The notes below the pieces were generated by a model, which did no database searches, was not told where the DNA came from, and saw only the letters and a list, made by a program, of their open reading frames with translations. From positions 12,384,746 to 12,448,745 of the forward strand of contig NC_135555.1 in assembly GCF_964340395.1 (NCBI RefSeq): DNA of 64,000 bases, in the 5' to 3' direction. The DNA is from Glandiceps talaboti (taxonomy: Eukaryota; Hemichordata; Enteropneusta; Spengelidae). Shown piece by piece: positions 45,243 to 64,000 of the stretch; position 1 is the stretch's first letter, and every line of letters starts with the position of its first letter. A program made the translations under genes and the position numbers.

Positions 45243-45929
45243 GTGGGGACTGCTAATATTTTTCCTGACCATTAATTTTAGCAATGACTAGTTCGTTGGA
45301 CCACCGTAAGGAGGAACCAAAAGACCATAACGAAAAACGTTATGTCCACAAATAATGATTACAAGGTCTGACAAGAAGATTATTAATGGTAACTAGAAGA
45401 TTATTAATGATAACTAACGCAGGTACATGTACTATATAAAGGAGATTTATGTTCAGATAAAATGATTGCCTTCCGTAAGGGCAAAACCATAGATTTTTGC
45501 TCCTACACACATTGTTGGAATGCAAAATTCTGAGCCATAGCTATCATACAGTGATGTACCCGACAGAACCACTAGATTTGCTGAGTCACTGGGAACCATC
45601 AGTTTACAAAATTGAATTGATTTCCTTAGAGTAATAATTAAATTTGATCTGTATTCGCGTATCAGTATCGTCACAAATTCATGGACTATTTTGAAGGCTG
45701 ACGCCTGGTGTTAATTTCTAAGCGGGAAGGCCCAATTTCTTATAAGCTTACCTGCCATACGGTCAGTTCACCCCAATATATTAGCAACTGTACTGTGATA
45801 TATCCTGTATATTTGAGATTTGATTATTTCAGTATCTATAAGCCTATATTCCATGCTAAGAGAGCTTTCAGTAATTACAAGGGGGGGGGGGGCGAGAAAA
45901 ATCAAGCCCAGTCAGTGGCATAAAATGTG

Positions 45930-46195
45930 ACTCTCCCCCTAGTCCGTTGTGCTGGAAAGTGACCCTCCCTCAGTTTCCTTTCACCATAATACGGGGTGCG
46001 ATGTGGTAGCAGTAGGATTTGGCAGCAGTGGGATCATACCAAAATCACAAAATAATGCAAATTTAGATAAAAAAACATGAGTGACCCTCGTCAAAGTAAA
46101 ATGTGACCCTCCCCTAATTTTCATTTTCTAAAATATGACCCTCCCCTGAGGACGGATTTGTAAAAAGAGACACATACCCCAACCCCCCCCCCCCC
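45930..46195. repeat. Dispersed repeat, second copy of the 13620-13810 family
   Basis: It shares GGATTTGGCAGCAGTGGGATC, AATAATGCAA, GTCAAAGTAAAATGTGACCC and TTCTAAAATATGACCCTCCC with the UGT-B intron copy. Confidence 0.7.
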
Positions 46196-46499
46196 TTGTA
46201 ACTACTGAAGGCTTCCTAAGCTGTTGATTGAAGCCATTATTTTTTTTTCTAAACAAGACAAAACAAAACAAAACAAGTTGTATATGTATACGCTAAGCCA
46301 ACCTCGACCAGCAAAGTATTCATCGAAGGTTCTTAGAATGATATGTTCTTAGAATGATATGTTTTGACAAATTACACAGATATGTACACATGAAAATAGT
46401 TATCAAATGAAAATTGGTCCCAAATACAATTTCGCACACTAAGGCACTGAAAGATTGCCGTTTTTTCCTCCACATGTTGATCGCACTAATGTCCAAGTG

Positions 46500-46590
46500 A
46501 ATTCTCGCAAACCAGAGCTGTTAATTCTTCCGCGACACTGCGGTGCGTCTTGGACGGTGCCGTAAAAGAGGCTGTGGTTTACGACGATGG
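46500..46590 (+). repeat. Dispersed ~100-bp core repeat, copy 3
   Basis: It reads ATTCTCGCAAACCAGAGCTG, then CTTCCGCGACACTGC, then GGTGCCGTAAAAGAGGCTGT and GGTTTACGACGATGG. It is the best-preserved copy in the window. Confidence 0.65.
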
Positions 46591-47387
46591 TCCAAATGGT
46601 GTGTATATTGGTGTCATTCAAAGACATCAGCCTCTCAATGGAACGATTCAAACAGGAATCGCTTAGAAATGCCAATTTGAATAATCTCAGATCACTATAT
46701 ATGGTCTGGAGGAATAATGCAATGAGTGACAGAAACACAATGTATAATGATGTGGAGTAATCTGTACTTTAGACAAAACAGTGGTCTTGGTTGTAATGCA
46801 TAGTTGTATAAAATCCAAAAGAAATCGTGGATCATATATTTCACCTTTTCAACTTTTAAATGTAACCTTGTATGTTTTCTATTTCAGTTCAAATACCAAT
46901 GAAGTACACTCATGAACATTGTCGTTTTCGAATAAGTAACTTTTGGGGTATGTGTTCTTTTTTCAGACCCCTAGGTGGGGGTCGACATGTTTGTTTTTAG
47001 ACCACATCAGTGGTGTGAGGTTTTCTCTTGCAGTAGTCCATTACCATTACCTGTAACTTTGCAACCGAATACATCGAGGGTAAATGTAGAGCCCGAGTGT
47101 AGGGAAACCTGTCTTTATCGAAAGTTGGGTGACTAAGAAATTTAAGGTTACATCACAAAAAGGGAGCGTTCACCAGAAGACTATACAATATTATACATTT
47201 ATGATCAAAGGCATGAATCCATCCGGCGGGTTGAGATTGTTGTTTTTTATCTGCAAGATAACAACACTGAACCTAGCAGGGTTGTAAAAGAGGAGTGAGT
47301 TTTCTTTACGTTGACATTTTCAGTATATACTGCACATTTCCTGAAAACATTATTGTGATTTTCCCACCACCCATACTTGATGAATGA

Positions 47388-58043
<10,656 letters not shown>

Positions 58044-60200
58044 ATGTTGTCTGACTCAGCTACACTACACAATGCTTCGGCTATATTAAATTACACACAA
58101 CTGCGAATACCAAACAGTTAATTGTGGAGAACTGGTACCGTATTTCATTTCGCAAGGACACTCAGCGAGGTTACAAAATAAGCCAATATTTACAACATTC
58201 CTTACTTAGTAGCTTGCCCACAAAAACGAAAAAAATAAATATATGATGTGTTTTTGTTGCGAAGACGGATTGCTGTGTTAACGAATTGAGGGAAGAATTG
58301 CCCTTACAGACACCGGCGATTCTATTATGTGAGAATGTACTGAGTTGCTTACGTCATAGGTTTCCTTGGTTGTGAACGGAGCTGGACGACGACGTACAGT
58401 ATTGTGACGCTGAAGCCCGACCCTTCGAGTTTGGTCATTAGCGTTGCGGTAGAAAATAATTGAATTGTTAATAGTCTGCATTCGAAATTGACAATAATCC
58501 CCACGAAATTAGGGGACCTTTCATACCTGTCATTCCACTTTAAAGACATTAATTTTCTGTTGTAATCTTACGAATAAAAAAATGTTGAGCGTGAATAATG
58601 TTCTGTATAATAACACTGGCACAGCAAGTGACGTCACTGTCTTATTTATCAACATGATACCATTTTGATAACGGACCGAATCAGACATCAGCTAGGGAAG
58701 TCTATTTTAGGTAAAATAAAAAAAAAATGCGTTTTCGACCTTAGTTTAAGCCGCCGACCCTAAACATTTTTTAAAAAAAACATTAACATGCAAAACAAAC
58801 GAAATTGTTTCTCTTTCTTGACCTTCGTGCACGTCTCCTCAGTGCTAGTGATATCTATACATATTTCATCAAAGTATCACAGAAGGGATATTCTGACCGA
58901 CATTTTGTTCGTTTTTGGGGCGGGAAGCAATCTTTTTCAAATATAAAAATAATTTCAAAAACCTTTTAAAGGTAAAATAAGTGCAATCCAATCCAATTCC
59001 GACCTACCCATCTACCCTATTTCTGACGTCATGTTATCGAAAACACAAAATTAAGGTTGTGATCTTAAGAACCTCTGTTTAGGCCTAAAAAATTGTGGTT
59101 CCGATTACGCTCAATTTAAGAATAGGTGGGTGTAGGTAGATTTGTTTTAAATTCAGGTAGTAATGTTTTCCCTTGTTTTCCATGGTCTCCGTGTTATTGG
59201 TTTCTTCTCATCAGATTTACAGCCATTTCAGATTGGAAGAACAGTTTTATATCGTCTTTTTAAGTTGACGTCAGTTTCCGCATCCACTATTTCTCGCGAG
59301 ACTTCCCAATTTTTTCGATTTTTTTTACTCGAATACGTAAAAAATATTTGGGGTGAAACACTAGATGGGGTCGGGTAACCGGGACCAAAACGATTTTGTT
59401 TAGGCCTTACTGTCGGTCTGCAAACCAAGATTTTTAGCCAAAGGAAAGGGACAAGTCTTCAAATTACTTTTCATAAACATGAAAATACAACATTTCATTT
59501 TAATAACAAGTAATACATAACGTAAAGACAGCAATACGCATCCAGCGAACAGCTTAGGTCAACAGGTCTAACAGAAGATTTCAACACAACATATAAATCT
59601 TCTTTTTTATCTTCCTAGCTATTATCGGGGCTATCAATTTTAGATACACTTGCTAACTCTCAAACCACCTGTTGCATTCTTGTTCGTATGACCACACTTC
59701 CACACGAACTCAAACTGCTCTATGCTTACATGTGTAGACTCTGGTGTTCATCTCCACTACGGAGACCTTATGCTTTAGATGTGTAGAAAAAAGCCGCTCG
59801 GCTAAGACCAGCACTTGTGTTCATGTTGGGTTTCCTGCATCTGATTCAGTAAATTCAGAAAGTGTGTTTGAGAGAGGACACGCCTAATGTACACAATTTC
59901 CATTTCTTATCATCCAGTGAGTTTAGCCAATCTGATTAAAATCTGATGTAGTGAAAGGAATAGAGGTATTAAAATAGCTTGCCAGTCGGCGTCGTCGGTT
60001 GCATATAGGTACTGTGGTATAAATCATTTTATCCTATATATAAAAACCCATTTAGACAGATAATTAGTAATCATTTTGTTCACAAGTACGTTTAGTTTCA
60101 ACATGTACCGTTTTTTGTGTGTGTGAAATTTTAAATGGGGTATGCATGGTTAAAAATAAAAAAGTTGAAATTCAAAAATGCCCAGGGATGACAAGATGTC
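58044..60200. other. ST3Gal upstream region
   Basis: This is the presumed promoter side of the sialyltransferase. No TATA box or further exon was recognised. A lone family-1 MITE end (CAATCTGATTAAAATCTGAT, followed by AATAGAGGTATTAAAATAGC) starts at 59938. No convincing coding region. Confidence 0.45.
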
Positions 60201-60301
60201 ACTCAACAGATTCTGATTGTGTGTCCTAGACAAACAACAATATTCAGTAAAGAACAAAAAAAAACTACAGACAACAGATCTAGGTCCAGCCTAAGAAGTA
60301 C

Positions 60302-60473
60302 ATATTTGTGCAGGAGTACGACGAATACTACATTACTGCAAACGATTGGGAATGTCGGAATGGGCTTCCACTCGTGATTTACGAAGAACCACCTATCTCC
60401 AAAACCTCGGCTGTTGAGCGTAACCGTGATGTTGACATCGAACGTTGTTGTTCGATTTGTCACTTACGGTGAA
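60302..60473. other. Segment open and protein-like on both strands
   Basis: On the minus strand (about 60330-60463) it reads TTTFDVNITVTLNSRGFGD then RWFFVNHEWKPIPTFPIVCS. On the plus strand, after an acceptor-like TTTGTGCAG, it reads EYDEYYITANDWECRNGLPL then VIYEEPPISKTSAVERN, ending in TGA at about 60471. Both look coding-like, and I cannot decide the strand or name the family. It is likely one exon, or exon relic, of an unidentified gene. Confidence 0.25.
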
Positions 60474-61139
60474 ATTACAGAAAACATTGTATATCACATG
60501 CATGCAAGGTGTTACCTTTTTGGGGTAACATAGATTTAATCTCGACTCCCTAGTATAGTAGCTTCAAGATTTCGGAAGTTTTAAATCCACCAAGCTGGAC
60601 AATTGAAATTTCTTTGTATGAGATTCATAACCTGCATTCATTCTTCACGTTTCCTCCAATCCAATGCATTCAGGTTTCTAGACCCTTTACTATGTCTTTA
60701 CCATGTCGGTTCTATTGATACTGAGTAGGTTTACTGTGTAATTGGTTTGCCTTCAGATAGTTTTTAAGTCCCCTTTATATACAGTATAATAATCTTACAT
60801 TTATACTGGTTGATTGTTCAACGCAAACACCCTTGATTCCAAAGGAATTGTGTAAATCCTGGCTCGCATGGAGGATGCACGCAGGGCGAAACCAGAGAAC
60901 CATACACTGTTCAGAATGACTTTCCTTGAAGCTATGGATTTCTCCAAACCCACGGAGGTATGACTGACGTGTTCAAACTAAGCCAGTCATCATGGGCTAC
61001 TCTGAACTGAGTGCGTTGAAAGATCTATCAAATATGTATGACCTCTGAACCGTGATTGTGGTCGTTGTTACAGTCCAGGGGACTCAGACTTAGTTTAATG
61101 GTTAAGATTACGAAAACAAACAAACAGTCATTTAAATGT

Positions 61140-61550
61140 CTGTATCACACAACATCATTGTACCAATGGTGAACTATGACAGTGTGATGATAATAACAAA
61201 TACAACCGTTGCAGCCGTCCTTTAGAGATGTCTGTGATCACAACATCGTGGAATCAGTGATGAACTAACACAGTATGATCGTAACAAATACAACCATTGC
61301 AGCCGTCATTTAGAGATGCATGTGATCAGAACACATCCTTGTACCAGTCGTGGACTATTACAGTGCAGTGTGATTCTAGTAACAAATACAACTATTGCAG
61401 CCATCATGTAGAGAAGCGTGTGATGAGAACGTTTTTGAACCAATGATGGACTATTACAGTGTAATGATAGTAACAAATGCAACCATTGGAGCCGCCATTT
61501 TGAGATGTCTGTGATCAGAATGTTGTATCAGTGGTGGACAATTACATGTA
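61140..61550. repeat. ~90-bp minisatellite
   Basis: About four to five degenerate units, each with AACAAATACAACCATTGCAG, then TTTAGAGATG, TGTGATCAGAAC and GGACTATTACAGTG. Unit starts are near 61195, 61283, 61381 and 61472. Confidence 0.85.
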
Positions 61551-61626
61551 AACTGGCTTGAAGGTACCAAAACTCTTCCCCTTCATAATCACACGATCAA
61601 ACACACACACATATATATATATATAT

Positions 61627-61674
<48 letters not shown>

Positions 61675-63850
61675 CATGTAAAAGATATTGAGGCAACCAC
61701 CAAAATCACTTGAATTTTCAGCAATGAAAAGAACATATATCCACTGATAATTCTTTTAGAAAGATATAATATAATACACTGGGATGAAGAACAGGACTTT
61801 ATTGTAAAAGCTGCACTCCAATATAAAGATTTATGTCAAACACACATCCCCACCCTAAATTCGTGGGGGAAACACTTATTTCTTACAGTTGACATCTACA
61901 TTACATCAAACTAATTTTTGATGAACGCATATTTCACACTGATGGATGAAAGAACCTCTTATAGATTGCCTTTGACTTTAATAATATAATATTCGCCTAG
62001 GATCAAACGTATATGTTCATTTGTATGTAAGCTATTTGCTGCGATACAATCAAATGTAAAAAAAAAACCGAGGAAACCTCTTGAATTTACATGATGAATG
62101 CACATCAGCTGGCGATAGTTTCGGTCATTAGTCTCTGCATGCATGGTAATATAACCTTGCAGGCAATAGGCTATTTAAAGGTTGTGATCCTATTTTGACC
62201 AATGAGAGCTTTTGAGGTATAATACTGCCTACTACTACATCTCTGTGTGGTGACATTTGACATCCTAATCTTTTATTTTCTCCACATATTCACTCACATG
62301 GTGTGTTTGCAAGTTGCTTATCCCTGTGGTAATCACGAGGGCATCATTTTTAACCCTTTCATGACTAGAGACGAGTTTTAAATAACATGGGGACCCAATT
62401 TATATGAATATTTTCATAATTATAATAATATTACTTTATTAGGAAGTAACATGTCTTTAATTCCAGTCTAAAATGAAGTTAATATATGCCAAAAACTTTC
62501 ATAAAACAAGAATTTTGTCCAAACAATTTTGGCGGGAATGTTTTCAGTATTGAAGGGGTTAATCCGATAATGTTATCATCTCCTTTTCTGCATAGGTACA
62601 CAACAAAAAACTGCACACTTCCACCTTCAAGATGCATAAGACAATTTATTGTGTTTTCCAATATGAAGAAACAAAACATATTGTAACAAGAATATCAAAT
62701 CTACCAAGCAACAAATATACATGTATACTAGTTTTTATTCTACTGGACAGTACAAGAACCAAAAAAAAATTGTCCCGTTTATTTTTAACAATTGTTCCAG
62801 TTTTTCTTGTCCGACTGCATTGGAATTGGCCATCGAATGCAGTCAGTGTTGTCACTCCTAACACAGACTTTCACAAACCAGACATTGTTTACTGTCAGTT
62901 ACCAATCATGGTTCATTTGGTATCATAATTTCCTAGTGTCCGATCTGTAAATGTTGACGTCCCCCTCCCCAAAACAAACTAAATCCGTAATTAAAAACAC
63001 AACATAAAAATCAAGTGATGATTGTTTGATAGTTTCGTTCTTTGTTGTTGTTATCTTCCAAATATGGGTTCCTATGATGCTGGTGCTTCAGCTGTCTCTC
63101 TGGGAATCGCCTGGCCCTGTTTTTGTTGCATACAGCTTCGAGCAACCGACTCAAATAACCTGTGGGGGTCGACAATACAGGATGAGTGAGTTCCACATTT
63201 ATTTACCCTTTTAAGCTTATTAATAATAAGTTTGTTGTTAGGGGTTAGTAGTATACACAATGAAAAATACTTTTTATGTGACGTTATAATGTGTTGATAT
63301 CTGAACATCTTCTGCTGCCAAGACAAATTGATGACTTTAGCTATGATGCAACAAACTGATGACAAATTTGATAAAATATATATCACAGTGAGATGACTGG
63401 GGACCAACATCACAAACTTCATTCATTACAAGTATCTAAATATACTAGAAAACGTTAAATTGTGCACAATCTTGGAATTTCTTTTACAACAACTATAGAC
63501 CAGAATCACATATCTGACAGTAATAGTAAAGTTACCTTATTGAAATCTAATTTTTTAAGAGACTACGCACCTTCTGTCCAAATCACATCTGATGTAAATC
63601 ATCATCTTAGTCTGTCTCTGTGTGTAAGTGTCTATCTATCAATGCATGTGTGCGTGTCTCTCTGTTCCTATCTCACTTGGTCTGTCTGTCTGTCTGAGTC
63701 CATCTCATCACGTTTTACAGTAATCATACATATCAATTACCTACCACATCATATAACTATCATTCTCATTTCATACTGGTTGCTCACTTGCCAACCAACA
63801 CCATTTCCAGTTACCTGACTGATTTTCTACCAACAGTACTTACTTTTCAA
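61551..63850. other. Right-hand intergenic sequence
   Basis: It contains (CA)n/(TA)n tracts at about 61602-61672 and AT-rich DNA. No conserved gene was recognised. An open stretch near 63075-63190 (+) has no family resemblance. Confidence 0.4.
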
Positions 63851-63856
63851 TTTCAG

Positions 63857-64000
63857 GTGCACAATGGACAAACTCGTGGTTCCAGAATTTAAAGCTTGGG
63901 TTTTTGATGAGTTCAATGAATGTTATCAGTAGTCCCCATGGATGCGGCCTATTAACTATCAACCTTTCTAACAGTACCCTGCAATTTGAAACACAAAAAG
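63857..64000 (+). CDS. Possible partial exon running off the right edge
   Basis: After TTACTTTTCAATTTCAG the plus strand is open to the end of the window for about 48 codons. It reads [18 protein letters not shown], then [17 protein letters not shown]. The acceptor is good but the family is not recognised and the sequence is truncated, so this is tentative. Confidence 0.2.

Larger units (their letters stand above)
43119..47387. other. Intergenic region between UGT relic and ST3Gal gene
   Basis: No gene was recognised. It holds a partial core repeat (43422-43465), a 650-bp tandem duplication (43937-45242), a copy of the 13620-13810 repeat (about 45930-46195) and another core repeat (46500-46590). 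A 60-codon minus-strand open frame across 46439-46738 is encoded by that core repeat and its flank and is not called a gene. Confidence 0.55.

Noticed and set aside
46439-46738. Minus-strand open frame of 99 codons
   Set aside because: It overlaps a dispersed core repeat found in several other places. It has no family match or splice support, so it is treated as repeat-derived.

Overview
The window is animal nuclear DNA. It has spliced genes with GT-AG introns of about 0.3 to 5 kb, AT-rich intergenic DNA, long simple repeats and many short non-autonomous transposons. The gene set is a tandem array of microsomal UDP-glycosyltransferases (UGTs), a histamine N-methyltransferase-like gene and an ST3Gal1/2-type sialyltransferase. 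That set, with compact introns, suggests an invertebrate deuterostome such as a hemichordate or lancelet. This organism call is inference; no species-diagnostic sequence was recognised.

Layout. 1007-1098 (-) is one Arg/Ser-rich exon of an SR-type RNA-processing protein, the only recognisable piece of that gene. 2016-3566 (+) is a three-exon HSDL2-like short-chain dehydrogenase of 283 aa that lacks the SCP2 domain but ends in AKL, a peroxisomal-type signal. 5627-40252 (-) is an array of six intact four-exon UGT genes, A to F, all transcribed right to left. Solitary exon-4 relics bracket the array (4251-4472 and about 42854-43118), and a truncated exon-1 relic lies inside UGT-A intron 1. Between UGT-D and UGT-E sits an intact three-exon HNMT-like methyltransferase (28153-30403, -). 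47388-58043 (-) is a complete six-exon ST3Gal1/2-like sialyltransferase of 372 aa. From 58044 to the right edge I see mainly repeats, with two weak exon candidates.

How the genes fit together. Each UGT has a signal peptide, an N-terminal acceptor domain, a C-terminal UDP-sugar domain, one membrane helix and a KxKxx ER-retrieval tail, as in drug- and steroid-conjugating enzymes. The shared four-exon structure (exons 2, 3 and 4 are 220, 220 and 280 nt in every copy) shows serial duplication. With the methyltransferase they form a small-molecule conjugation neighbourhood. The most unusual feature is that all six UGTs appear to have Asn where the catalytic-dyad Asp is expected, and five of six have Asp-His instead of Asp-Gln at the sugar-donor site.

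The non-coding DNA is rich in short inverted-repeat transposons (two families leave exact 10-bp target duplications, and one of these elements abuts a UGT splice site), foldback elements, minisatellites, a 650-bp tandem duplication and a dispersed ~100-bp conserved core.
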